A stretch of 64,000 bases of DNA from Aeromicrobium sp. IC_218 (lineage in GTDB: Bacteria > Actinomycetota > Actinomycetes > Propionibacteriales > Nocardioidaceae): contig NZ_SJXM01000001.1 in assembly GCF_004336805.1 (NCBI RefSeq), forward strand, positions 1-64,000, written 5' to 3'. Shown piece after piece: positions 25,253-39,685 of the stretch. Within the stretch, counting starts at the first letter, position 1. Each line of letters begins with the position of its first letter. The position numbers and the translations under genes were made by a program. The notes beneath the pieces are model-generated. The model searched no databases and was not told the DNA's origin. It was given only the letters and a program-made list of their open reading frames with translations.

Positions 25253-25286
25253 GGCGGGCCCCGCACCTCCTGGTGCGGGGCCCGCC
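25253..25286 (+). terminator. Strong hairpin terminator after the DUF3618 gene
   Basis: A perfect 15-base-pair stem (GGCGGGCCCCGCACC with its complement) closes a TCCT loop, 13 bases beyond the stop codon. No U tract follows, as usual for this genome. It ends the BenE/YtxH/holin-X/DUF3618 transcript. Confidence 0.8.
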
Positions 25287-25481
25287 TGCGTCTGCTTGCG
25301 GCCTCCCGTCCACCCCGGGCGGGGGGCCGCAGTCTTGTCCGGTTCTCGTTGACCCTGCCGGACGCCGACTCGACGGTGGGAGAGCCGCCTGACCCTGCCC
25401 CGGCCGAGCCGGACGGCGACCGTCCGGCCCGCCGACGAACGTCCACCCCGGCGGCGGGCTCCAGCAGACAAGGAGCACCCC
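25287..25481 (+). promoter_or_regulatory. Leader of the deacetylase gene
   Basis: This 195-base non-coding stretch lies between the terminator and the deacetylase start. TTGACC at 25357-25362 could be a -35 element. A stable hairpin (GCCGGACG paired with CGTCCGGC) spans 25408-25428, and AAGGAG at 25470-25475 is the ribosome site. The leader may be structured, but I could not match it to a known riboswitch. Confidence 0.35.
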
Positions 25482-28400
25482 GTGCACTCGACATCCATCC
25501 CCCGCGCCCGCTCCGCGCGCACGTCCACCGCCCTCGTGGCGGTGCTCGCGCTCGTGGCGGGCTTCCTGTCGGTCGTGGTCTCGGCGACCGCGGCCAGCGC
25601 CGCCGGTACCGCGGTCGTGAGCCTCACGTTCGACGACGGCAACGTCGACCAGAAGACCGCTGCGGACCTGCTGTCCGCCCGCGGCCAGGTCGGCACCTTC
25701 TACGTCAACTCCGGCACCATCGGCACCGCCGGCTTCATGTCCAAGGCCGACCTGCTCGCGCTCGAGGCCGCCGGCCACGAGGTCGGCGGCCACACCGTCA
25801 CCCACCCGGACCTGGCCACCCTCCCCGCCGCCGAGGTGAAGCGCGAGGTCTGCCAGGACCGCTCCACCCTCAAGGGCTGGGGGCTGAAGGTCCGCAGCTT
25901 CGCGTACCCGTTCGCATCCATGTCGGCGACGGCGAAGCAGACGGTCAAGGACTGCGGCTACAACAGCGCCCGCAACCTCGGTGACATCGAGTCGCGATTC
26001 GGCTGCGCCGGCTGCGCCAAGGCCGAGACCATCCCGCCGGCCGACCCCTACGAGACCAAGGCGCTCGACCAGCACGACGACACCTGGACCCTGGACGACC
26101 TCAAGGCCGGCGTCACGAACGCCGAGGCCGCAAGCGGCGGCTGGGTGCAGTACACGTTCCACCGGGTGTGCGCGAGCGGCTGCGGGGAGCTCAACGTCAC
26201 CCCGACGGTGCTGGCCCAGTTCCTGGACTGGCTCAAGGCCCGCGGCACCGAGACCCGGACCGTGGGTGCGGTCGTCGGCGGCGACGACAAGCCCGCGGTC
26301 GACGGCGGCACCTCCACCCCGAACCCCGACGCGAGCGGGCTGACCAACCCCGGCTTCGAGACGCTCGTCGAGGCCGGCAAGCCGGTCTGCTGGCAGACCA
26401 ACGGCTGGGGCAGCAACACCGCCGCGTTCGACCTGGTCAGCCCCGGCCGCACCGGCAGCCGGGCCGGCCGCGTCAGGATGACCGCCTACACCGACGGTGA
26501 CGCCAAGTGGACGCCCGCGCTCGACCTGGGCAGCTGTGCGCCCGAGGCGGTCAAGGGTGCCCAGTACGCGATCCGCGGCTGGTACAAGTCCACGGTGCCG
26601 ACCCAGTACGAGGTCTACCTGCGCAACACCGCCGGCACCTGGAGCTACTGGACGTCCAGCCCGTCGTTCCCGGCCAGTGCCGGCTGGTCGTCGGCGGCGT
26701 TCACCACGCCGGCCATCCCCGACGACACCACCGGCATCAGCTTCGGTCTCAACATCGGGGCGGTCGGCGAGATCGTCGTGGACGACTTCTCGATCGCGTC
26801 CACGAAGCCGCTGAGCGCGGCCACGGTGGCGCCGACGGCTCCCGACGGCACGGACGGCTGGTACCGCACGGCGCCGAAGGTCACCGTGACGACGAGCACC
26901 GCCAACGCGTCGCGTGAGTACTCGGTCGTCAGCGGCCAGTGGCGCACGTACACCGCGCCGGTGACCATCGCCGAGGGCCCGTCGACCTTCGCCCACCGGG
27001 CGCGGACGTTCAACGCGACCGGGGACGCCACGACGATGACGTTCAAGGTCGACACCGTGAAGCCGACGGTGAGCGGCACCTTCGACGCCGCGACCCGCAA
27101 GGCGACGGTCAACGCCCTGGACGCGACGTCCGGCGTCGCGACCCGTGAGTACAGGATCGACGCGGGAGCCTGGACGCCGTACACCGCGGCGTTCGCCCTC
27201 GACGGCGGTGCCCACACCGTGACGATGCGGGCGACCGACGCCGCCGGCAACGTCTCGGACGAGAAGACGCTGGCCGTCGCGAAGGCCCCGGTCGTCACCT
27301 CGGCGACCGTCGCTCCTGCGACCGCGAACGGGCAGAACGGCTGGTACTCCAGCGCACCGAAGGTGACGCTCGAGGTGGAGTCGGGCGCGCCCGGCACCGT
27401 CGCCGAGTACCGCCTCGGTAACGGTCCGTGGACGGCGTACTCCGCGCCGTTCACCGTCCCCGACGGCGACGCGGCGGTGCAGTACCGCGGCCGTGACGCG
27501 TCCGAGACGGAGGCCGCGCACACGCTCGCGCTCAAGGTCGACACCACGGCGCCGACGCTCGACACCGCCTTCGACGACGAGACGCGCAGGCTGACCGTCA
27601 CCGCGGGCGACGTCACCTCGGGCCTGGCCTCGGTCCAGTACCGGATCGGCACCGGCCCCTGGACGGACTACACCGAGCCGGTGGCCGTCGGCACCAAGGC
27701 CACGAGCGTCGACGTCCGGGCGACGGACAAGGCCGGTCACGTCACCGACCGCTCCGTGCCGGTCGCGAAGGTCGTGCTGCAGAGCAAGGCGGCGCTCGAC
27801 CCGAAGGATCCCGACGGCAAGGCCGGCTGGTACGTCAAGGCGCCCCAGCTCGTCCTGTCCGTGCTGCGCGGCGGCGACGACGCCCGGCTGGAGTACTCGC
27901 TCGACGGCACCACGTGGAAGAGCTACTCCGCGCCGGTCGCCCTCCCCGAGGGACGCACGAAGGTCGAGTACCGCAGCGTCGACGACTCCGAGACCGAGCC
28001 GACGCGCTCCCTCGACGTCGCCGTCGACACCAAGGCGCCGAAGGTGACCGCGACCTGGGACGCCTCCTCGCGGGCGGTCACGGTCGAGGCCACCGACGAC
28101 GGCTCCGGCGTCGCCTCGGTCGAGTACCGGGTCGGCGACGGCGCCTGGACGCCGTACACGAAGCCGGTCCCGGCCGGTGACGAGGCGGCGACGATCGAGG
28201 CCCGGGCCACGGACGAGGCGGGCAACGTGTCCGACCCGACCTCGGTCAAGGCCCCGGTGAAGGTGGACGCGGCGCGGATCACGGTCCGGCTGTCGGACTC
28301 CTCGGTGCGGCTCGGGACGAAGGTCGCCGGCATCGTCGCCGTCGGCTCGGCCCGCGGCGCCTCGAGCGGCACGGTCGACGTGCTGGTGGACGGGCGCAAG

Positions 28401-28844
28401 GTGTCGCGGCTGACGCTGCGCAAGGGTGCGGCGGCGTTCTCGCTGCGGACCGACCGGCTCAGGGTCGGACGCCACGCGCTCACCTTCCGCTACGCCGGCG
28501 ACCGGGTCACCTCCGCCGGCGAGAAGAAGGTCGCGCTGGCGATCGGCAAGGCGCGGCCGAAGGTCGAGCTCACGCTCAACCGTCGCTCGGCCGGCACCGG
28601 TGACCGGCTCGTGGCCAAGGTCCGGCTGAGCGTGGCCGGCACCAGCCTGCGGCCCACCGGCACCGTCCGGCTCTCGATCGGCGGACGCACGGTCACCGTG
28701 CGGGTCTCCGAGCGGGACCGGGGCCGGGTCAGCCTCCGGCTGCGGGCACCGAGCCGGCCGGGCTCCTTCACGGTGAAGGCGTCCTACCGCGGCTCGTCGT
28801 CGTACCTGAAGGCGGACGACACGGTCCGGCTGCGGGTGCGCTGA
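25482..28844 (+). CDS. Large secreted polysaccharide deacetylase with binding and Ig-like repeat domains
   Basis: A 1120-residue exported protein. The signal peptide ends near ATAASA (residue 40). A NodB/CE4 deacetylase domain (about 43-265) carries TFDDG (49-53) and the metal-binding HTVTH (104-108), which point to metal-dependent de-N-acetylation of chitin-like or peptidoglycan sugars. Residues about 280-430 look like a carbohydrate-binding beta-sandwich. Three repeat units of about 161 residues follow, each opening with a GWY-AP motif and containing a VDT-PT strand, resembling OmpL47/Ig-like repeats. Two further Ig-like domains close the protein. No sortase signal or membrane anchor is seen. 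It starts at GTG after AAGGAG. Confidence 0.88.
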   Translation: MHSTSIPRARSARTSTALVAVLALVAGFLSVVVSATAASAAGTAVVSLTFDDGNVDQKTAADLLSARGQVGTFYVNSGTIGTAGFMSKADLLALEAAGHEVGGHTVTHPDLATLPAAEVKREVCQDRSTLKGWGLKVRSFAYPFASMSATAKQTVKDCGYNSARNLGDIESRFGCAGCAKAETIPPADPYETKALDQHDDTWTLDDLKAGVTNAEAASGGWVQYTFHRVCASGCGELNVTPTVLAQFLDWLKARGTETRTVGAVVGGDDKPAVDGGTSTPNPDASGLTNPGFETLVEAGKPVCWQTNGWGSNTAAFDLVSPGRTGSRAGRVRMTAYTDGDAKWTPALDLGSCAPEAVKGAQYAIRGWYKSTVPTQYEVYLRNTAGTWSYWTSSPSFPASAGWSSAAFTTPAIPDDTTGISFGLNIGAVGEIVVDDFSIASTKPLSAATVAPTAPDGTDGWYRTAPKVTVTTSTANASREYSVVSGQWRTYTAPVTIAEGPSTFAHRARTFNATGDATTMTFKVDTVKPTVSGTFDAATRKATVNALDATSGVATREYRIDAGAWTPYTAAFALDGGAHTVTMRATDAAGNVSDEKTLAVAKAPVVTSATVAPATANGQNGWYSSAPKVTLEVESGAPGTVAEYRLGNGPWTAYSAPFTVPDGDAAVQYRGRDASETEAAHTLALKVDTTAPTLDTAFDDETRRLTVTAGDVTSGLASVQYRIGTGPWTDYTEPVAVGTKATSVDVRATDKAGHVTDRSVPVAKVVLQSKAALDPKDPDGKAGWYVKAPQLVLSVLRGGDDARLEYSLDGTTWKSYSAPVALPEGRTKVEYRSVDDSETEPTRSLDVAVDTKAPKVTATWDASSRAVTVEATDDGSGVASVEYRVGDGAWTPYTKPVPAGDEAATIEARATDEAGNVSDPTSVKAPVKVDAARITVRLSDSSVRLGTKVAGIVAVGSARGASSGTVDVLVDGRKVSRLTLRKGAAAFSLRTDRLRVGRHALTFRYAGDRVTSAGEKKVALAIGKARPKVELTLNRRSAGTGDRLVAKVRLSVAGTSLRPTGTVRLSIGGRTVTVRVSERDRGRVSLRLRAPSRPGSFTVKASYRGSSSYLKADDTVRLRVR
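26856..28270 (+). repeat. Three tandem protein-coding repeats of about 484 bases
   Basis: Units begin near 26856, 27339 and 27823, at the codons for the GWY-AP motif, giving a period of 483-484 bases. Each encodes two beta-domain halves with recurring WTPYT/WTAY, REYR/VEYR and ATD-AGNV-D motifs. The third unit ends near 28270. Confidence 0.75.
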
Positions 28845-28852
28845 CACCGAGA

Positions 28853-28890
28853 CCGACGGCCCGCGCCCCTCGGGGGACGCGGGCCGTCGG
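28853..28890 (+). terminator. Hairpin terminator after the deacetylase gene
   Basis: CCGACGGCCCGCG pairs with CGCGGGCCGTCGG (13 base pairs), and four more C-G pairs inside extend the stem. It begins nine bases after the stop. Confidence 0.75.
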
Positions 28891-28926
28891 CGCGCCCGGC
28901 TCGAGGCCCTGGGCCACGACGCAGAA

Positions 28927-28955
28927 AGGACCGCCGGTCGTCGACCGGCGGTCCT
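28927..28955 (-). terminator. Terminator of the tRNA-Ala transcript
   Basis: A 14-base-pair inverted repeat (AGGACCGCCGGTCG and its complement around one central base) followed on the minus strand by TTTCTGC. It lies 11 bases past the tRNA-Ala 3' end. Confidence 0.7.
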
Positions 28956-28965
28956 GTTCATCGGG

Positions 28966-29038
28966 TGGAGCCGAGGGGACTCGAACCCCTAACCCCCTGC
29001 ATGCAAGGCAGGTACGCTACCAATTGCGCCACGGCCCC
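28966..29038 (-). tRNA. tRNA-Ala (anticodon TGC)
   Basis: A 73-base cloverleaf. The acceptor GGGGCCG pairs with CGGCTCC, the anticodon stem CCTGC/GCAGG encloses loop CTTGCAT with anticodon TGC, and the T-arm carries GTTCGAGTC. The 3' CCA is not encoded (ACCC follows). It lies close to tRNA-Ile and gyrA, the usual actinobacterial arrangement. Confidence 0.95.
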
Positions 29039-29051
29039 GTGGCGGTCCGGC

Positions 29052-29159
29052 TCAGATGGAGTCGGTTCCCTGTGCCCACGCGTCGGTGCTGCTCGCCTTG
29101 CGACGGCGGGCCATAAACACCAGGCCGCCGACGGCCAGGACCGCGAGAATCTTCTTCAT
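29052..29159 (-). CDS. DLW-39 family micro-protein
   Basis: A 35-residue peptide beginning MKKILAVLAVGGLVFMARRR, with one hydrophobic N-terminal helix, then a basic cluster and ASSTDAWAQGTDSI. Tiny proteins of this kind, named for a DLW motif, are conserved next to gyrA, tRNA-Ile and tRNA-Ala in actinobacteria. Here the motif reads DAW. AGGAGG lies five bases before the ATG, which supports translation. Its function is unknown. Confidence 0.8.
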   Translation of the reverse strand: MKKILAVLAVGGLVFMARRRKASSTDAWAQGTDSI

Positions 29160-29186
29160 GGGGTCCTCCTGGAGGGGTGGGGATGG

Positions 29187-29261
29187 TGGGCCTAGCTGGA
29201 CTTGAACCAGCGACCTCTTCCTTATCAGGGAAGCGCTCTAACCAAGCTGAGCTATAGGCCC
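29187..29261 (-). tRNA. tRNA-Ile (anticodon GAT)
   Basis: A 75-base cloverleaf. The acceptor GGGCCTA pairs with TAGGCCC, the anticodon stem CTTCC/GGAAG encloses CTGATAA with anticodon GAT, and the T-arm carries GTTCAAGTCC. It lies between the DLW-39 gene and the gyrA operon. Confidence 0.96.
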
Positions 29262-29335
29262 GTACCGACGAGAAACACTACCCCACGCACCTCGCGGTCC
29301 CCAATCCGGGGTGGGGGTGGTGCTCCCGTCGCGCC

Positions 29336-29886
29336 TCAGGCGTCCTCGGCCAGCGTGACCGTGATGCCGCCGAGCAGCTGCGCGGCGAGGTTGTACAGGT
29401 GCGCCGCGATGGCCGCGACGGCGGTGGAGATCAGGACGTTGATCGCCGAGATCACCAGGGTGAGCCCGACCAGGCGGCCGAAGCCGAGGTAGTCCTTGAT
29501 GTCGAAGGAGCCGCTGTCGTCGCTCAGGACGGCGGTGACGGTCGAGTTGACCTGGTCCCACACGCCGGCGATCGACAGCACCGACCACAGCACGGTCATG
29601 GCCACGACGGCCACGATCATGAGCGCCACCGACAGGGTGAAGACGGTCTTCACGACCGACCACGGGTCGAGCCGCACCAGGCGAAGCCGCGCCTCGCGGC
29701 TCGCGCCGGCCTTAGCGGTCGGAGCGGCGTCGGTGGACGCCTTGCCCGCCGCGGCCGAGCGGTCGCCCTGCTCGTCGCGGATGACCGGGATGACCGCGGT
29801 CTCGTCGGCGCGTCCGGCACCCGAGCGCGGCCGCGACACGGCGGTCACGTCCTGGCGGCCGAGCCCTCGGCTGGCCTGCTGGTCGC

Positions 29887-29890
<4 letters not shown>
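29336..29890 (-). CDS. DUF3566 membrane protein
   Basis: A 184-residue protein. A disordered N-terminal region (1-65) precedes the DUF3566 domain, [20 protein letters not shown], with two membrane helices (about 77-100 and 138-165) and a polar loop between them. The family is found directly after gyrA in actinobacteria; its function is not known, though cell-envelope or division links have been suggested from context. Its ATG overlaps the gyrA stop, so it is co-translated with gyrase. Confidence 0.88.
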
Positions 29891-32433
<2,543 letters not shown>

Positions 32434-32485
32434 GGTTCAGGTGCTCCTGTGGAGTGCGGTGGAAGGTCGACGGGACGCGGCGGCG

Positions 32486-35456
<2,971 letters not shown>

Positions 35457-35460
<4 letters not shown>

Positions 35461-36026
35461 CCGTAGGTGTCGCGCGGGCCGCGCCCGCCCCGCACCGACC
35501 GGCGGCCCGTCTTCCAGCTCGGTCCCTGGGGTCCGCGGACGTCCAGGAAGATGACCGAGCCCTGCCCGATCTCCTCGTTCAGCCGGGCCAGGATGCGTGG
35601 GGCCAGCAGCTTGATCTGCGTCGCCCACGCGGTCGAGTCCGCCTGCACGGTGAGCCGGCCGTCCTCGATCTCGACCGCGTGGCAGTGCTGCGCCACCTCG
35701 TCGCCGACGATGCGCGGCCAGTCGCCGATCGCCCGGTGGGTCGCGAGGTCGTCGGTCCAGCCCTGCGACGAGACGAGCGCGTCCAGGTGCTGCGCGAGCG
35801 GGGACGCGTCCTCCCGCTGCGGCCGGTAGGGCTTGGCCGCGCGTCCGCCGGACCGGCGCCGGCGGCGCGGCTGGCTCGGGGTGGTGCGGTAGGCGTCGGC
35901 GATCTCGCGGGCCAGCGACAGCCCGTCCTCGGGCTCGGGCGCGGCCGGGGAGGGCTCGGCCGGGGAGGGCTCGGCCGGGGCGGGATCCGCCGGACGCTCG
36001 GGGGTCGCGTCGGGTCCGTCAGTCAC
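35457..36026 (-). CDS. dciA: DciA-type DUF721 protein (replicative helicase loader)
   Basis: A 189-residue protein. The N-terminal 70 residues are disordered and Pro/Ala-rich, with repeated PAEPSPAE units and a basic RRRRRSGG stretch. The C-terminal DUF721 domain (about 85-175) contains [20 protein letters not shown] and [20 protein letters not shown]. DciA loads DnaB in bacteria that lack DnaC/DnaI; position after recF and near dnaA is typical. It overlaps recF by eight bases. Confidence 0.9.
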
Positions 36027-37140
36027 GCTTCACCACCCCCTGTTCCACGTGGAACACCTGTCCCGTCAGCCCGCCGGGGACGTCCTCCAGCACGGCGGCG
36101 GTGACCAGCACCTGCTCGGCGTCGCCGACCAGGGCGGCCAGCTGGTCGCGGCGTCCGCGGTCGAGCTCGGCGAAGACGTCGTCCAGCACGAGCACCGGGT
36201 CGTCGCCGTCCTCGCGCAGCAGGGCGAACGACGCCAGCCGGAGCGCGAGCGCGAACGACCACGACTCGCCGTGGCTGGCGTACCCCTTCGCCGGGAGGTC
36301 GCCCAGGGTCAGCACGACCTCGTCGCGGTGCGGGCCGACCAGGCTGACGCCGCGCTCGAGCTCGTCGGGACGGCGGCGCTCGATCTGGGCGAGCATCGCC
36401 TCGCGCAGCTCGGCCGGCTCGCGCGCGTCGGCCAGGTCGAACGACGGTCGGTAGGTGGCGGTCGCGGTGCGGCGGTCCGCGGCGGCCAGGGCCGCGACGT
36501 TCACGTACGCCTCGGCCAGGTGCGGGGCGAGCGCGTCGAGCAGCCGGATGCGCGCGGCCATCAGCTCCCCGCCCGCGGTGGCCAGGTTCTCGTCCCAGAT
36601 GTCCAGGGTGCTCAGCTCGGCACGCCGGTTGCGGCCGGCGGTCTTCAGCAGCGTGTTGCGCTGGCGCAGGATGCGGTCGTACTCGGCCCGCGTGCCGGCC
36701 AGCCGCGGGGTCTGCAGCACCATGAGCGCGTCCAGGAACGCGCGCCGGTCGGACGGGTCGCTCTTGACGAGGGCGAGGTCCTCGGGCGAGAAGATCACCG
36801 TGCGCAGGATGCCGACGACGTCGCGCACCCGAGGCAGCGGCGAGCGGTTGACCCGGGCACGGTTCGACTTGCCCGGCAGCAGCTCGACCTCGAGCAGCGC
36901 CGACCGGTCGCCGCGCTGCACCTCGACGCGGACGACCGCGCTGTCGGCGCCGGCCCGCACCAGGGGAGCGTCCGAGGACACCCGGTGCGAGGCCAGCGTC
37001 GCGACGTAGTCGATGGACTCGACCAGGTTGGTCTTGCCCTGCCCGTTGGCGCCGACGAAGACCGAGACTCCCGGGTCGAGCTCGATCTCGACCGAGTCGT
37101 AGGAGCGGAAGTCGTGCAGGGCCAGACGGGTGACGTGCAT
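36019..37140 (-). CDS. recF: DNA replication and repair protein RecF
   Basis: The 373-residue SMC-like ATPase that helps RecOR load RecA at gaps. The Walker A is [14 protein letters not shown]; the signature segment lies in [18 protein letters not shown], and Walker B is [12 protein letters not shown]. The length is normal. The C-terminal codons for VFHVEQ contain a parS-like palindrome (separate entry). It starts two bases after the gnd stop. Confidence 0.97.
   Translation of the reverse strand: MHVTRLALHDFRSYDSVEIELDPGVSVFVGANGQGKTNLVESIDYVATLASHRVSSDAPLVRAGADSAVVRVEVQRGDRSALLEVELLPGKSNRARVNRSPLPRVRDVVGILRTVIFSPEDLALVKSDPSDRRAFLDALMVLQTPRLAGTRAEYDRILRQRNTLLKTAGRNRRAELSTLDIWDENLATAGGELMAARIRLLDALAPHLAEAYVNVAALAAADRRTATATYRPSFDLADAREPAELREAMLAQIERRRPDELERGVSLVGPHRDEVVLTLGDLPAKGYASHGESWSFALALRLASFALLREDGDDPVLVLDDVFAELDRGRRDQLAALVGDAEQVLVTAAVLEDVPGGLTGQVFHVEQGVVKRD
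36042..36055. promoter_or_regulatory. parS-like site in the 3' end of recF
   Basis: Perfect palindrome GTTCCACGTGGAAC, two symmetric changes from the ParB-binding core GTTTCACGTGAAAC. It encodes VFHVE near the RecF C-terminus and lies 8 kb from the parAB genes. Confidence 0.5.
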
Positions 37141-37141
37141 G

Positions 37142-38071
37142 TCAGACGGGGTCGGAGGCGTCCGCCGAGGCGGGGTCCAGGCCCTCCTCCTGCGCCGCGC
37201 GCACCGCGTGACCGCCGAACTGCTGACGCATGGCGGCGACCGCCTTCATGGCGGGGGACTCCTCCTGGCGCGAGACGAAGCGCGCGAACAGGGAGGCGGC
37301 GATGGTCGGGGTGGCGACGGCGTTCTCGATGGCCGCCTCGACCGTCCAGCGTCCCTCGCCGGAGTCCTCGGCGTAGCCGCGGATCTTCGACAGGCCCGGG
37401 TCCTCCTCGAGCGCCTTGACCAGCAGGTCCAGCAGCCAGGAGCGGACGACGGTGCCCTCGCGCCAGGAGTCCATCACCTCGGTGACGTTGTCGACGAGGT
37501 CGACCTTCTCCAGCAGCTCCCAGCCCTCGGCGTAGGCCTGCATCATCGCGTACTCGATGCCGTTGTGGACCATCTTGGAGAAGTGGCCCGCGCCCACACG
37601 ACCGGCGTGGACGAAGCCGGAGTCGCCCTCGGGCTTGAGCGCGTCGAAGGCGAACTGCACCTTGGCGATGTCGTCGGCCGAGCCGCCGGCCATGAGCGCG
37701 TAGCCGTTGTCCAGGCCCCAGACGCCGCCGCTGACGCCGCAGTCGACGAAGCCGACCCCGCGCTCGTCGAGCACCTGGGCGTTGATCTCGTCGTCGGTCC
37801 AGCGCGAGTTGCCGCCGTCGACGACCACGTCGCCCTCGCGGAGCAGGGCGCCGACCGCGCGGACGGTCTCCCGGGTGGGGTCGCCGGCCGGGACCATCAC
37901 CCACACGACGCGCGGGGCGTCGGCGGGCAGCGCCTCGACGAGCGCCTCGAGCGAGTCGACGTCACGGACGTCGGGGTTGTGGTCGAACCCGACGACGGTG
38001 ACGCCGGCGTTGCGCAGACGGGTGCGCATGTTGCCGCCCATCTTGCCGAGACCGATGAGGCCGATGTGCAC
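37142..38071 (-). CDS. gnd: 6-phosphogluconate dehydrogenase, decarboxylating (short form)
   Basis: Oxidises and decarboxylates 6-phosphogluconate to ribulose 5-phosphate in the pentose phosphate pathway. The 309-residue protein has the Rossmann start [45 protein letters not shown] and the catalytic [21 protein letters not shown]. It is the short, about 300-residue form found between dnaN and recF in many actinobacteria. The segment after the first beta strand reads GFDHNPD, with no Arg of the NADP-binding type, so NAD use is possible. It has a GTG start. Confidence 0.94.
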   Translation of the reverse strand: MHIGLIGLGKMGGNMRTRLRNAGVTVVGFDHNPDVRDVDSLEALVEALPADAPRVVWVMVPAGDPTRETVRAVGALLREGDVVVDGGNSRWTDDEINAQVLDERGVGFVDCGVSGGVWGLDNGYALMAGGSADDIAKVQFAFDALKPEGDSGFVHAGRVGAGHFSKMVHNGIEYAMMQAYAEGWELLEKVDLVDNVTEVMDSWREGTVVRSWLLDLLVKALEEDPGLSKIRGYAEDSGEGRWTVEAAIENAVATPTIAASLFARFVSRQEESPAMKAVAAMRQQFGGHAVRAAQEEGLDPASADASDPV

Positions 38072-38117
38072 GCGGACCAGAGCTCCTCGCGGGGGTGGGG
38101 GTGGGTGGTGGACCGGG

Positions 38118-39260
38118 TCAGCTCTGCAGCCGGACCGGCATGATCAGGTAGCGGAACGCGAAGTCGGGGACGGCCCCGACCTCGGGGACGCCGGCCAGGG
38201 CGGCCGGCTTCGTGTGCTGGGTGAAGGCCAGGTGGACCACCGGCTCCTGCATGACCGACAGGCCCTCGAGCAGGTAGCTGGGGTTGAAGCCGATCGAGAT
38301 GTCCGGGCCCTCGATGGTCGCCTCTATCGACTCCGAGGCCTGCGCCTCGTCGCCGCTGCCCGCCTCGAGCAGCAGGCTGCCGTCGGAGAACGTCAGGCGG
38401 ACCGGGGTGTTGCGCTCGGCCACCAGCGAGACGCGGCGGACGGCCTCGACCAGCGACTGGGTCGCGACGTAGGCGACCGTCTCGCCCTGGGTGGCGAACA
38501 GCTGGCGCACCCGCGGGAAGTCGCCCTCGAGCAGACGGGTCGTGGTGCGGCGGGTGCCGGTGCCGACCGTGCCCTCGAAGCCGATGAGCCCGTCGCCGGT
38601 GTCGCCGGTGGCGATCGCGATGGTCACGTCGCTGCCCGAGACGAGCGACTTCGCGGTGTCGGTGAGCACGCGGGCCGGGACGAGCGCGTGGGCGGTGACG
38701 TCGTTCTGCTCGGGGGCCCAGACCACGTCGCGCAGGCTGGCGCGGAAGCGGTCGGTCGCCATGAGCGAGATCGTCGAGCCCTCCATCTCCAGGCGGATGC
38801 CGGTGAGCAGCGGCAGCATCTCGTCGCGACCGGCGGCGGCACCGGCCTGGGCGACGGCCTGGGCGAACTCGTCGGACTTCACGGTGCCCGACGAGCTGGG
38901 CATCGTCGGCAGCTGCGGGTACTCCTCGACCGGGAGCGTCTGCAGGCTGAAGCGCGAGGCGCCGCACGTGAGCGCGACCTTCGTGCCGTCCAGCGTCAGC
39001 TCGACCGGCTTGTTCGGCAGCGACTTCACGATCTCGGCGAGCAGACGGCCCGAGACGAGCACGCGGCCGTCGTCGATGACCTCGGCGGGGAGCGTGGCGC
39101 GGGTGGACGTCTCGTAGTCGAAGCCCGAGAGCGTGAGCCCGTCCGGACCGGTCTCGACGAGCAGGCCGGCGAGGACCGGGACGCTCGGACGGTGGGGCAG
39201 GCTGCGGGCCGTCCATGCCACGGCGTCGGCGAGCGCGTCGCGTTCGATCCGGAATCTCAC
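38118..39260 (-). CDS. dnaN: DNA polymerase III beta sliding clamp
   Basis: The 380-residue ring-forming processivity clamp. Three repeated clamp folds are visible. Characteristic segments are VLAGLLVETGPDGLTLSGFDYE in domain I, split by the usual strands, EMLPLLTGIRLEMEGSTISL in domain II, and the C-terminal DFAFRYLIMPVRLQS, which forms the peptide-binding end. It has a GTG start. It follows dnaA after the 425-base origin region and precedes gnd. Confidence 0.97.
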   Translation of the reverse strand: MRFRIERDALADAVAWTARSLPHRPSVPVLAGLLVETGPDGLTLSGFDYETSTRATLPAEVIDDGRVLVSGRLLAEIVKSLPNKPVELTLDGTKVALTCGASRFSLQTLPVEEYPQLPTMPSSSGTVKSDEFAQAVAQAGAAAGRDEMLPLLTGIRLEMEGSTISLMATDRFRASLRDVVWAPEQNDVTAHALVPARVLTDTAKSLVSGSDVTIAIATGDTGDGLIGFEGTVGTGTRRTTTRLLEGDFPRVRQLFATQGETVAYVATQSLVEAVRRVSLVAERNTPVRLTFSDGSLLLEAGSGDEAQASESIEATIEGPDISIGFNPSYLLEGLSVMQEPVVHLAFTQHTKPAALAGVPEVGAVPDFAFRYLIMPVRLQS

Positions 39261-39685
39261 CTGGTGTCGCCTCTCGGAAGGTCGTGCTGCGGGGGAACGA
39301 CACGAATCCTGCCACGGCTCCGGGGGTCGGGGATACCGGACCTCGGCGGCCCGACGTCCACAGGAACACGGGTCGTCCTGCTTTGGCCCTTCGCCCGGTA
39401 TGTAGTTCTGTCGTAGTCGTAGTAGCCGGTGTGGATGTCGTGGAAAACCGCTGTTTGTGCAGGTGGGAGCTGGTGCCGGGCCGTGGACAGGGTTGCGGGC
39501 GGTCGCGTGGACGACGCCCCGTCGGGTGTGGACGTGTCATTCGTCCCCACACGCGACCCACCGTCGTCCCCCGTCGCGTCCACAGCCGTCCGGCGATGTG
39601 CACAGGTCTGTCCCCAGCTGTGTAAACACAAAAAAAGTGCCTCCCGGGTGATTCGGGGAGGCACTTTCGGGTCGATCGGGACGGT
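39261..39685. other. Probable origin of replication (oriC), dnaA-dnaN intergenic region
   Basis: 425 bases without a gene, at the position of oriC in Streptomyces and Mycobacterium. DnaA-box-like nonamers, consensus TTRTCCACA, occur on both strands: 39354-39362, 39430-39438, 39439-39447, 39482-39490, 39527-39535, 39576-39584 and 39596-39604 (ATGTGCACA, near TTGTGCACA). Most match seven or eight of nine positions. An A-rich run sits near 39628-39636. The dnaA terminator occupies 39634-39667. The exact unwinding element cannot be fixed by eye. Confidence 0.75.
39634..39667 (-). terminator. Intrinsic terminator of dnaA
   Basis: A perfect 12-base-pair stem, AAAGTGCCTCCC with GGGAGGCACTTT, and a 10-base loop. 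On the minus strand it is followed by more T residues, forming a T7 run. It begins 18 bases after the dnaA stop and is one of the few textbook U-tract terminators in the window. Confidence 0.88.

Noticed and set aside
25287-25481. c-di-AMP (ydaO-type) riboswitch upstream of the deacetylase
   Set aside because: The conserved core blocks of that class were not found; only a hairpin and GC-rich stretches are visible.
25236-28961. Open frame of 1241 codons on the minus strand, opposite the deacetylase gene
   Set aside because: It is Arg/Gly/Val-rich with no domain pattern; the plus strand has a signal peptide, CE4 motifs and a ribosome site. High GC keeps antisense frames open.
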